NCBI GenBank assembly: GCA_039978895.1
Contig: JBDWAL010000030.1
Coordinates: 28,695-92,694 of the forward strand
Source of the DNA: Aliishimia sp039978895
Lineage (GTDB): Bacteria; Pseudomonadota; Alphaproteobacteria; Rhodobacterales; Rhodobacteraceae
Direction of reading: 5' to 3'
DNA: 64,000 nucleotides
The notes beneath the pieces were generated by a model that was not told the DNA's origin, made no database searches, and saw only the letters and a program-made list of their open reading frames with translations. The position numbers and the translations under genes are program-made. Positions 34,547-43,098 of this stretch are shown piece after piece; position 1 is the stretch's first letter, and each line of letters opens with the position of its first letter.

Positions 34547-35928
34547 GTTTGTTGCGTCCGCATCCCGAGAAAGCCAGCAATTGGGTCGGGGCCTTTATCT
34601 TATCTGGTGCACTGCATGCTGCCGTTGGGGCATATATGTTTGATCTAATCTCGTTTGAGCGACCGCCAGACGCCCCCCCGATATCATTTCCAAATATCGC
34701 GATTTCAAATATTGTTTTGGAACAACAAGAGCTTGTGGCTCTCGAACCAAACGACCCGAGCGCCCAAGACCCCTCGGACGTCGAAGCAGACACGCCCGAA
34801 ACACCCGAAACCGAACGCCTAGAACCATCCGCAGCGGACGAAATCGAACCTTCCGCAGAACCGGACACGCTTGAACCCGTAGAGCCCGAAGCGCAAGAAA
34901 CCGTCGAAGCCCAAGAGGCTGAAGAACCCGAAATTCCAGAGACTGCCGAAACGCTTGAACCTGTCGAGGCCGACGAACCAGAAACGCCAGAGATCGCCGA
35001 AACGCTCGAACCGATTGAGCCCGAAACACCAGAGACCGCCGAAACGCTTGATCCGGTCATTCCAGATGCACCTGAAGCCGTAGCGATTGCACCGGTTACC
35101 CCAGACAATACGCGCTTGACCCCAATTGTGCCGAACGCCGAAACCACCGTTCAGGGCGCTGTCGTCCAATCAGTCGCACCGGTTGCGGCGACAGTGACGG
35201 CGGTTCAAACAGTGACGCGCGTTGCGCCGGTTGCATCCCCGTCTCGACCAAAACCTACACCGGTTGTGCAAGCCCCTGCCCCGCCGCCTCCACCGCCACC
35301 CTCGCCCGAAGATTTGGCGGTGCTTGAACTTATTGATCGCATCCGCAACCGCTTTGGCGACACCTGCTTGATTGCGCTGCCGCAGAACCAAGGCAGTGGT
35401 ATCAACCCGCTGGTGACGATCATCTCGGACGAAGACCGCACAATGGCGACCTTCGCCACCGAAGTGCTCAGCGATCCAGATTTGCCGGTGGATGATCGCC
35501 AAGTGCTGATCGACAACCGCCAATGTGCAGCCTTGGATTTCGCACGTGCGCGGCCAAATTATCCAACCTTCCGCATCGATTTGGCCTTGCAAAGCCGTCT
35601 CGTGTCTAGCGGAGATCGCTTGGCAGGACGGATCGGCGGCATTGCGGGGCGGTACACATCGCTGCTGCTCATCGACAGCAATGGCGTCGTGCAAGACTTG
35701 CGCCGCTTCACGCGGTTCACCCAAGGTGCCGCGGAATTCGATGTGCCGGTAACGGTAAATGGGGCCGGACGTGACACAAGCCAACTGTTGGTTGCTGTCG
35801 CTACAAACGGACGCCCTGTCACGGTAACGCAACGCGCTGGACAGCGCGCTCAAGATTTCTTTCCCGCCCTTGGTGCAGAGATCGGCAATCAAGCAGTCAT
35901 CGCTATCTTGCCGTTCGACGTGCGATAA
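34543..35928 (+). CDS. TonB-like protein with Pro/Glu-rich linker and a C-terminal domain shared with the T6SS kinase
   Basis: The 461-residue protein has an N-terminal membrane segment (about 12-34), a long linker rich in Pro, Glu and Thr with repeats such as ETAETLEP (about 65-180), a second Pro-rich part (PAPPPPPPPSP, about 245-254), and a C-terminal domain (about 258-450). This is the architecture of TonB-type proteins, and it follows exbB-exbD-exbD directly. The C-terminal domain does not look like TonB. Instead it aligns with the extracytoplasmic domain of the convergent kinase: SGIN, RQCAALDFAR versus AQCATADLVR, VSSGDRLAGRIGGIAGR versus VESGGFIVGRIGDVRGR, and QLLVAVA versus QVLVALA. 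The ending (VIAILPFDVR) is unique. It probably spans the periplasm and transmits force or a signal. No gene name is justified. Confidence 0.85.
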   Translation: MSLLRPHPEKASNWVGAFILSGALHAAVGAYMFDLISFERPPDAPPISFPNIAISNIVLEQQELVALEPNDPSAQDPSDVEADTPETPETERLEPSAADEIEPSAEPDTLEPVEPEAQETVEAQEAEEPEIPETAETLEPVEADEPETPEIAETLEPIEPETPETAETLDPVIPDAPEAVAIAPVTPDNTRLTPIVPNAETTVQGAVVQSVAPVAATVTAVQTVTRVAPVASPSRPKPTPVVQAPAPPPPPPPSPEDLAVLELIDRIRNRFGDTCLIALPQNQGSGINPLVTIISDEDRTMATFATEVLSDPDLPVDDRQVLIDNRQCAALDFARARPNYPTFRIDLALQSRLVSSGDRLAGRIGGIAGRYTSLLLIDSNGVVQDLRRFTRFTQGAAEFDVPVTVNGAGRDTSQLLVAVATNGRPVTVTQRAGQRAQDFFPALGAEIGNQAVIAILPFDVR

Positions 35929-35931
35929 CTC

Positions 35932-38004
35932 TTAACCGGGTGGCGTAAGCAAGACCCATCCAAGACCCGCCGCGGCGCCACCCTGCTTTGCGGAAATCTC
36001 ATTCAAGATCAATGGCATCACTTGGCTTGCAGGTTCACCATCGGTGATCGCAGCCAGCGATAAAACCGGGTCAGACGCGGCAAGTGCGACCAAAACCTGA
36101 GGGGCCGCCTCAGCATTTGCGCCTAAACCGATGCCAAATTCGAACGTGACAGATCCATCTGGCTGCGATTGCAAACGTGATGACAGATCGAACACTTCAC
36201 CCGTCGCCGTGACCAAAGCCAACCACAATGCGCGACCACGCACGTCGCCAATACGGCCCACAATGAAACCACCGCTTTCAACCGTGTCAGTGTCCAAAGT
36301 GACGACAGGTTCGATATCTTTGCGGCCTTGCAATCCACGCACAAGATCCGCCGTTGCACATTGCGCCTGCGTTATTTTACGTTCAACCAAAGCGGGTTCA
36401 GCCCCAAAGGCTGTGCGGTAATCTTGCGACAAAGTCGGCATCGCGTTGGCGTTAGACGCCACAACTTCCAATTTGCCAGCATTGATCCCCGATGTGATCC
36501 GCGTCGCATATGTGCAACCAACATCGGCCTTATAAGCTGCCAAAAAGCCTTGCCGCGTGTTCACATCCGGCGCAGGCATGCTGACGTTTTGATCCCCCGG
36601 CGTTTGGGCATTATCCGCAGGGTCTTCCGGTTCTGCGACTTCCGTCGTTAAGCCCTCAATCTCAATCAGACCTTGCGTCATCGCATACCACCCGCCGCCG
36701 CCCAAAGCGGCCAATACAGCAAGTATCGCGATCCATTTCCCAGCCCCACCGCTTTTTTCTTCGGGAATGGGCGTTGGCGCATATGTCCGTTCTGGCGGCG
36801 CAGTTGTTGCAAACGGAGTCGATGTCCCGCCCCCAAATGGCGTCTGGGACAAGTCCTGTTGCGGCGGAACAGGTGCTGCGCGCGGTGCAGACAATCCCGG
36901 AGGGCTTTGAATCCCTGTCGTTTGTTGCAAGGGAGGTGTTGTATAACCGTCAACAACCGTCGCTTCCCCCGGAGGCGCAGTCCCAGGAGGGGGCATGGAA
37001 TTGCCCGGCGGCAATGTCGTAATGACTGTCGCATCACTGTCGACATTCTCAGGCATCACCATGCCACCGGTATAACGGTTTGGTATGCGTGCTGGATTTT
37101 CGACCATAGCCGCCACATCCAACATCCGCGCAGGGCGCAGCGCAGGATCGGGTTCCAACATATGTGCGATCAGTGGCTGCATTTCGGGATAAATCCCGGT
37201 CAAATCTGGAATTTCACGCCGTGCGTTCACCGCTTCAACGATGGATGAGCCCATGTCGATCGCCCGGCCCCGCATGGCAGCAGCCATCAAAAGCGCCAGC
37301 CCATAGATATCTGTGCGCGGAGAGATAATTCCGTCGAAATGGCCCAGCTGTTCAGGACTGATATACTTGAACTTACCCGCAAATTGCCCGTGCAAGGTGC
37401 CTTCTGTCATCTCAGTGGATTTGGCGATCCCGAAATCGATGAGCACCGCGCGGTTCACATCCGCCCCGGGCAGCATAACGTTGTCAGGCGACAAATCGCG
37501 GTGGGTCACTTCGCGTTGGTGCGCTTTGTCGAGGCCTTTGGCCAACCGCACCAGAAGCAATTTCGCGGATGCCAGCGTGATTGGTCCGTCTTTGGCCACT
37601 TGATCAGATAGCGGGATGCCATCGATAAAATCCATGATCAGACAGAAGCGATCCAGCGCAGGATCGTGCACAAAGTTGAAATATCGAACGATGGCTTCAT
37701 CGGCGAGTTGCGACAGAATCCGGGCCTCGCGTTTGAACAAGGTCAGGACTTTTTCATCTTGGGCCAAAGCCGGCAGAACGATTTTGATCGCCACCGGATC
37801 GCCTGTGAACACTTGTTCGCCGCGATACACTTCGCCCATCCCACCAGCGCTGATAAGCTGTTGGATTTTATAGTTGTTGTTGATGACGGCCCCGATCAAA
37901 CCTTCATCTTTAGGGGCTTGTGTAGACGCGGCCGCCGGGGGGTCCTCGGGCGGTTGGGTCTGCATGACTGTCTTGTCGTCGTCGTCTTCTGGCATGTCAG
38001 CCAT
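35932..38004 (-). CDS. ppkA: T6SS Ser/Thr protein kinase PpkA-like with extracytoplasmic domain
   Basis: The 690-residue protein has a short acidic N-terminus with the motif DDDDKTVMQ (Thr12), which nearly repeats the TssL N-terminus. The kinase domain spans about 45-300: Gly-loop ISAGGMGEVY, VAIK with Lys74, HRD (catalytic Asp170 in HRDLSPDN), DFG at 190-192 and SPEQ at 216-219, all intact. A Pro-rich juxtamembrane linker leads to a single membrane segment (about 424-442). Residues about 485-670 form a domain shared with the neighbouring TonB-like protein. In known T6SS phospho-switches PpkA phosphorylates TssL or Fha and starts assembly. It follows pppA by three bases and its stop is three bases from the convergent TonB-like stop. 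Confidence 0.93.
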   Translation of the reverse strand: MADMPEDDDDKTVMQTQPPEDPPAAASTQAPKDEGLIGAVINNNYKIQQLISAGGMGEVYRGEQVFTGDPVAIKIVLPALAQDEKVLTLFKREARILSQLADEAIVRYFNFVHDPALDRFCLIMDFIDGIPLSDQVAKDGPITLASAKLLLVRLAKGLDKAHQREVTHRDLSPDNVMLPGADVNRAVLIDFGIAKSTEMTEGTLHGQFAGKFKYISPEQLGHFDGIISPRTDIYGLALLMAAAMRGRAIDMGSSIVEAVNARREIPDLTGIYPEMQPLIAHMLEPDPALRPARMLDVAAMVENPARIPNRYTGGMVMPENVDSDATVITTLPPGNSMPPPGTAPPGEATVVDGYTTPPLQQTTGIQSPPGLSAPRAAPVPPQQDLSQTPFGGGTSTPFATTAPPERTYAPTPIPEEKSGGAGKWIAILAVLAALGGGGWYAMTQGLIEIEGLTTEVAEPEDPADNAQTPGDQNVSMPAPDVNTRQGFLAAYKADVGCTYATRITSGINAGKLEVVASNANAMPTLSQDYRTAFGAEPALVERKITQAQCATADLVRGLQGRKDIEPVVTLDTDTVESGGFIVGRIGDVRGRALWLALVTATGEVFDLSSRLQSQPDGSVTFEFGIGLGANAEAAPQVLVALAASDPVLSLAAITDGEPASQVMPLILNEISAKQGGAAAGLGWVLLTPPG

Positions 38005-38007
38005 AAC

Positions 38008-38766
38008 CTAGAATCCCTCGGCGCGAACGGTGCAACGCACCAGAACGCAAGTTACGTTATCTTTGGCACCGCGGTCCAGCACCTGTTCGATCATCTCATT
38101 GCACACGGTTTGCACGGGCGCACCATGGCGAATTTTGTCCAGAAAGGCAGATATCTCTGGATCACTCACATGTTCGGTCAACCCATCCGAACATAGCAGG
38201 AAAACATCACCATCTAGTAACGAACCTTCAACAACATCGCATTGGGGCGCGTTGGTGACCCCAACAGCCCGCGTGATCACATTCTTGCGAGGCCATGTCA
38301 GCGCCTCTTCAGCGTTGATCGCCCCTGTGTCCAACAAATGTTGGACTTCTGTATGATCACGGGTTTGTTGCACCAAATGCCCGCCACGACTTAAATAAAT
38401 CCGACTATCACCCGACCAAATGCACGCATAGCTGTCCTCATAGGTCAGCAAGGAAACCACCGTCGCCCCGATGGTGCCGCTTCCCAGCGCTGCTGCATGA
38501 GCACGTATTGTATCATGCGCCCGCACCAAACGCTCCATAAACCGCGCCTCAAGGTCACTAAGAGATGAAGACATTCCAACAGAGGCGCTTTCTTGAGCAA
38601 TCATCTGGCTGGCATAGTCGCCCGCGGCATGTCCCCCCATCCCATCCGCCACGACCCAAAGGCCGAAATCAGGTCTGGTCAGCAGACTGTCTTCATTATG
38701 TTCCCGAACTCGGCCTGTGTCAGTGGCTTGTCCGGTCTCAAAGGCAAAATATTCATTTTCGATCAC
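38008..38766 (-). CDS. pppA: T6SS PP2C-type protein phosphatase PppA
   Basis: PppA removes the threonine phosphates placed by PpkA and switches T6SS off. The 252-residue protein has the PP2C motifs in order: TDTGRVREHNEDS, LWVVADGMGGHAAGDYAS, GATVVSLL, the CIWSGDSRIYLSRGG segment, FLLCSDGLTEHV and DNVTCVLVRC. The metal-binding aspartates (in NEDS, ADGMGGH, SDGLT and KDNVT) are present, so it should be active. It overlaps the end of tagF by four bases and is followed by ppkA after three bases, a compact regulatory trio. Confidence 0.95.
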   Translation of the reverse strand: MIENEYFAFETGQATDTGRVREHNEDSLLTRPDFGLWVVADGMGGHAAGDYASQMIAQESASVGMSSSLSDLEARFMERLVRAHDTIRAHAAALGSGTIGATVVSLLTYEDSYACIWSGDSRIYLSRGGHLVQQTRDHTEVQHLLDTGAINAEEALTWPRKNVITRAVGVTNAPQCDVVEGSLLDGDVFLLCSDGLTEHVSDPEISAFLDKIRHGAPVQTVCNEMIEQVLDRGAKDNVTCVLVRCTVRAEGF

Positions 38767-39479
38767 AGGGCATTGTCCTCTGCTACGGGGTCCGCGTCTG
38801 GAATAAAGGGGCTATCCCCGTCTGGCGTCGTGTCTTGAGGCGGCATGCGCACCCCTGAAAGTAACCATGCAAGCGCTTGTTGCTCGGGAAGTCCAGTACA
38901 GGACCAAACCGCACCTGACCGTAGATCATCTGCGCGGCTCCACCAATAGCTGCGTGTACTGGCCGCGCGCGTGTAGTCTGCCGCCCCGATAGCATGAATC
39001 AAATCAGGCGTTTTCGCGTTTGCGTTCACAGCCCAAAGCGTGTCTGTCTCTGGCGTTCCCATTTGCGCCAACCCTTCAAGCGCCATCAACTCTTTGGGCT
39101 GACGTGCTTCGCTTAGCAAGGCTTCTGTAAGCCGGGCTTCCATGTCTTCATAAAGGCTCTGATCTTGGGCAATCGGTGGGGGGGCTGGGTTCGTTTCCGC
39201 CGCCAGCATCACCATAGGATAGCGCCGTCCGACTTTGTCCCGGCAGGGCCAAATCACCCCGCGCAATGCCCCTGGATCCGTCAAAACCGATGGGCCAATC
39301 CAGAACCGCACTGGGCGCGCGTGGTCATAAACCTGTTCCCACACTTCGCCCAAATGCTGTTTCGTGCGGGCCAAGGTTGCTGTCAGCCATGTTTCAAGTT
39401 CTTCACGCAAGGGGACGGGCAAACCATGGGTGATAAAATCACCAAACCCGGGATGTTTTCCAAAGAACCCTGCTTGCAT
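38763..39479 (-). CDS. tagF: T6SS regulatory protein TagF/ImpM
   Basis: TagF (ImpM) is a cytoplasmic post-translational repressor in several T6SSs; in Agrobacterium and other bacteria it is tied to the Fha/PpkA/PppA pathway. I chose the ATG that gives MQAGFFGKHPGFGDFITHGL, the family start, with GAGGG upstream overlapping the tssM stop. A longer frame (to 39647) would lie within tssM and lacks support. The 238-residue protein has LPVPLREELETWL, RFWIGPSVLTDPGALRGVIW and RYPMVML as in the family, then a C-terminal part with WWSRADDLRSGAVWSCTGLP. It is coupled to pppA. Confidence 0.94.
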   Translation of the reverse strand: MQAGFFGKHPGFGDFITHGLPVPLREELETWLTATLARTKQHLGEVWEQVYDHARPVRFWIGPSVLTDPGALRGVIWPCRDKVGRRYPMVMLAAETNPAPPPIAQDQSLYEDMEARLTEALLSEARQPKELMALEGLAQMGTPETDTLWAVNANAKTPDLIHAIGAADYTRAASTRSYWWSRADDLRSGAVWSCTGLPEQQALAWLLSGVRMPPQDTTPDGDSPFIPDADPVAEDNAL

Positions 39480-39489
39480 ACTTGCGCCC

Positions 39490-42400
39490 TCAATCCAAAC
39501 TTTGCGGGCATTGGAAGTCAGCCAATTCGCGCATTGTGAAAGGGTTGGTGATCGCATTGATCGTGAAATCGTATGTGATCCCGCGGCCACCAATTGTGTA
39601 GGTCGCGCGCAATGTATCACCGCGCTGGGTACGCGACGTTGCAGCATTCAAGAATTGAATGATCGTCCAGGCCGAACCGCGCACTTGGAATGTGTTCTCT
39701 CGATTGCGCTGCTTGGGTTCGATTTCCAGCACTGTGGCCTTACCGGGGCCGGGCCACACGATTGTCTTAGGCAGATCGCCTTTGACCGATGGAATTTCCA
39801 TATCGTTGATGATCAACCGCGCCGAGTCGATTTTGGAATTGCTGTCGACATGCGCCACTGTGATTTCAACCTGTGGTGATCTGCCGCCTGCGAAAAACGC
39901 CTGCCGTATCCGTTCGGCGCGTTCGAATTGGCGCAATGTGCCGGTGGACAACCGCCCTGCCAAGGGGCTATCCGGATCAAAGCTCAAACCTTCAGGTGTG
40001 CGCTGAACATACGGCTGAAGATATTCCGCGAAAAACCGATCCATATCGCCGCCGGGGCCAAAAAACTTGGCGAAATTGTCCAACGACAACGACCGCGAAG
40101 AGCGCGCGAATGGGAAGGACGAAACGATCGTTTCCTGACAGAAAAACGTGATCTGATTGGTCAACGCCCGGTTCATTGTGGTTAGGTTGGCATCGGTCGC
40201 GCCTTTGCGGAAATCCGATTCTGCCTCATCAACCAAGGCCGCCAGTGTTGCTGGCAATTGCGAATTGAACTGGGTCAGATTGTTGAGCAATTGCGGCATC
40301 ATCGCAGCCGATTGTTCCGGGTTGGCGGTGCCAAGGCGCAGGTTGCTCCAGATCGAACCCAGATTGCCGAGCACCGCATCAATCGGGCGTTGCCCTGTCG
40401 CGCCGACCAAAAGGTCATGCCACATGGAAAACTCTTCTTCGATCCGCTCAATCGGGCGTGTAATGCTGTCTTCGCTACTGCCCCCTGTGACCCGACCCGA
40501 CGCTTTTCCACCGCCAAGCGCGTCAAACAAAATCCGCTGAACGCCGGACGATCTGCTGCGCACACGCCCCAATACTTGCGAGCCGACATCCGAGGCCACG
40601 CCCTCCGCGCTCAGCGCCTCCGGTGTCAGCCCTTCAAGCCCTTCAAATTCGCGGGTCAAACGGGTTTCGGCTTCGACTTCACGTACCAACATCAAGATCG
40701 GTGAGCCTGTCGGTGACGCCGCCGCACCCAATGCATTGTATCGCGGCTTGTCCGCCGCCATCGAGGCCAGCGTCACATTGTTCAGCATCTCTTGCCATGT
40801 CGCAATAAATTCGCGGCGATACCTGTCTTGAAGCGTGCGATCCAAACGGTTGATTTGGTTTTCGAACTCTTCGCCCGCCCCGTCATCACCAAGCACCCAT
40901 TGGTCTTCGCGCAACTTGTCCGCTACGACTTCAAGTTGCGGGAAAAAGTAACTCCAGAAGCCCTCATAGGTGAACACAGCCGGGATCGACAATGTGCTCA
41001 AATCCGCACCGTCTTGCGTAGAGAACACCAGTTCCGACGTGTTCCCGGTGCGATCCATAAGCGACCAATCCGGCAACCCGGTCTGATCCGCACCATCCAT
41101 AATCAGCGCATAGGCCTGATCGGTCGGCGAGAGCCGCACGATTGCCGCCCGCGCGCGCGCCACGGTGTCGGCGTGGATATCGACAAGCAACGATCTGTCG
41201 TCATCCAGTTGCAACATCGCTTCTAAATGTTGGGTCAATTGCTCGCGGATATCGAGACCCGCACGACCTGTGAAAGCCGCCCGCCATTGATCGTCAAAAT
41301 AGTTCAAGATCGCCCCATCATCGGTGCGATCCCCTTGCCCACCGAGCAACATGTAGACTTTCAGCGCGCGATAGATATCCGTGGTCTCGCCGTCCCGCTC
41401 GATGAAGGGCATCTGGTTTTCGAGCGCCAAAACCAACCGCGGGCGCAACATCTTTTCAAGCGCATCTGAATAGGCTTGCGTGGCCGCGGCCTGTACACGT
41501 TCACGCTGCCCTAACCCGAACGTCTCCCAGATTTCTGGCTCTTCGGTCGCTCCGTACCCTGCTGGCATCGCCCGCAGATTGTTGAGATAGGGCAGGATTG
41601 GTTCAAGCTTCACATCTGAAATCAACTCGCGCTTGATCTCGTCGTTGGCATCGCGCTGATAAGTTTGCGCCTCGATGTTGGCGAACCGCACAAGTGACGC
41701 GTTTTGCCAAAAACTGTATCCAAACGCACCCATCAATCCCAACGTAATCGCCGCAATCAAAGTCACCGCAGTTGTGCGCAAAATGGCAGAGCGGCGCACA
41801 GCTTTGCGGTCGTGGCTGACCCAGTCTTGCTCTGCAAAGATGACCTTTTGCAGCAAATCATGCAGGAAGAAGCTCTTGCCTTTGCCCGACATAAACGACG
41901 GCGAAAACCCAGCGCCGGCGCCTTCACCAATCCGGCTCATCGCACCAAGCACTTGGTCAAATGGCGTGCCTTCTTGGGTGCCCGAGGTGAAATAGAATCC
42001 GCGCAAAATGGCATTGGTTTTATAGCGTGTTGGCTCAAAAACACGGCGCAGAAATTCACCCACGTTGTTGCGCAACATGGCCATTTGCCCGGGCAGACCA
42101 AAGATCGCAATGCGGGCAATCCCATCGGGTTCTTCGTTCAGCCGATCGATGACTTCCGTGCTCAACCGCGAGACCAGCTTGTCAAATTCTGCGGGCACGC
42201 CCTCATGGGTTAGTGCTTTGCGGTCCTTGGTTTGGAAGGTCACACCCCAAACGGATTTACGCCGATCCAAGCCAAAGGACGCGAAATACTCGCGAAACCC
42301 AGAGATCAAATCCGCTTTCGTAAACAGCACATAAACCGGAAAGTCGATTTTCAACGTCTCATGTACTTCGGCCAAGCGCGCGCGCACGGTTTGCGCGTGA

Positions 42401-43098
42401 CGCGCCAAGCTTTCTTCGGTGGCCTGCATCATGTCCTCAACGGAGAACGCAAGGATGACGCCGTTGATGGGTTGTTTGGGTCGCGATTTTTTCAGCAGGT
42501 TCAGGAAGGATTGCCAGCTAGCCTCATCCGCGACTGCGTTGCTGTCTTGCGTCGTGTAGCGTCCAGCCGTGTCGATCAGAACGGCGTCTTCCGCAAACCA
42601 CCAATCGCAATATCGCGTCCCGCCAAAGCCCTCAAGACCAGCCGCCGCATCGCCCGCTAGTGGAAATTCGATCCCAGAATTGGCCAGTGCCGTGGTTTTT
42701 CCTGCGCCGGGCGGGCCGATGATCACATACCACGGCAAATCGTAAAGATAGGTCGATCCGCCAGCTTTCTTAAGCTTGACCATCGCCTCGTCCATGCGTT
42801 GCGCCAGCACTTTGCCATCGCCTTGCGGAACATCCGGGATCAACGCTTCTTCCAACGCGCGCGCTGCGCGGCGACGACGGATAGATCGGAAAATCGTGAC
42901 GAGCAGGATGATCCCAAGAATGCAGCCGATCAACGTGGCGCGCAGCCAAACGGTGCCAAGGATCAATACCCCGGTCAAAGGCCCGCCAAACCAAATGGCC
43001 GCAACAAGACAGATCACACAAATCACAAGCAACAGAACTTGCAGCCATGGCCGCTGGCCGACTTTCAATCGGCGTGTGTTCATCCCAAGAAGTCTCAA
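39490..43098 (-). CDS. tssM: T6SS inner-membrane complex protein TssM/IcmF
   Basis: TssM is the large inner-membrane protein whose periplasmic part bridges to the outer membrane. The 1202-residue length is normal. Two N-terminal membrane segments (about 20-37 and 44-70) are followed by a cytoplasmic NTPase domain with an intact Walker A GPPGAGKT (about 128-135), as in A. tumefaciens, then a third membrane segment at about 435-455 and a long periplasmic region with the IcmF-related and C-terminal domains (QVRGSAWTIIQFLN, TYDFTINAITNPFTMRELAD). A TTG start with GAGGG seven bases upstream overlaps the tssL stop; an ATG five codons downstream (43083) is an alternative. It is the only TssM in the window and may serve both tails. 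Confidence 0.96.
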   Translation of the reverse strand: MRLLGMNTRRLKVGQRPWLQVLLLVICVICLVAAIWFGGPLTGVLILGTVWLRATLIGCILGIILLVTIFRSIRRRRAARALEEALIPDVPQGDGKVLAQRMDEAMVKLKKAGGSTYLYDLPWYVIIGPPGAGKTTALANSGIEFPLAGDAAAGLEGFGGTRYCDWWFAEDAVLIDTAGRYTTQDSNAVADEASWQSFLNLLKKSRPKQPINGVILAFSVEDMMQATEESLARHAQTVRARLAEVHETLKIDFPVYVLFTKADLISGFREYFASFGLDRRKSVWGVTFQTKDRKALTHEGVPAEFDKLVSRLSTEVIDRLNEEPDGIARIAIFGLPGQMAMLRNNVGEFLRRVFEPTRYKTNAILRGFYFTSGTQEGTPFDQVLGAMSRIGEGAGAGFSPSFMSGKGKSFFLHDLLQKVIFAEQDWVSHDRKAVRRSAILRTTAVTLIAAITLGLMGAFGYSFWQNASLVRFANIEAQTYQRDANDEIKRELISDVKLEPILPYLNNLRAMPAGYGATEEPEIWETFGLGQRERVQAAATQAYSDALEKMLRPRLVLALENQMPFIERDGETTDIYRALKVYMLLGGQGDRTDDGAILNYFDDQWRAAFTGRAGLDIREQLTQHLEAMLQLDDDRSLLVDIHADTVARARAAIVRLSPTDQAYALIMDGADQTGLPDWSLMDRTGNTSELVFSTQDGADLSTLSIPAVFTYEGFWSYFFPQLEVVADKLREDQWVLGDDGAGEEFENQINRLDRTLQDRYRREFIATWQEMLNNVTLASMAADKPRYNALGAAASPTGSPILMLVREVEAETRLTREFEGLEGLTPEALSAEGVASDVGSQVLGRVRSRSSGVQRILFDALGGGKASGRVTGGSSEDSITRPIERIEEEFSMWHDLLVGATGQRPIDAVLGNLGSIWSNLRLGTANPEQSAAMMPQLLNNLTQFNSQLPATLAALVDEAESDFRKGATDANLTTMNRALTNQITFFCQETIVSSFPFARSSRSLSLDNFAKFFGPGGDMDRFFAEYLQPYVQRTPEGLSFDPDSPLAGRLSTGTLRQFERAERIRQAFFAGGRSPQVEITVAHVDSNSKIDSARLIINDMEIPSVKGDLPKTIVWPGPGKATVLEIEPKQRNRENTFQVRGSAWTIIQFLNAATSRTQRGDTLRATYTIGGRGITYDFTINAITNPFTMRELADFQCPQSLD

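Noticed and set aside
39480..39647. N-terminal extension of TagF
   Set aside because: It overlaps the conserved tssM C-terminus, and the conserved TagF start has its own ribosome site.
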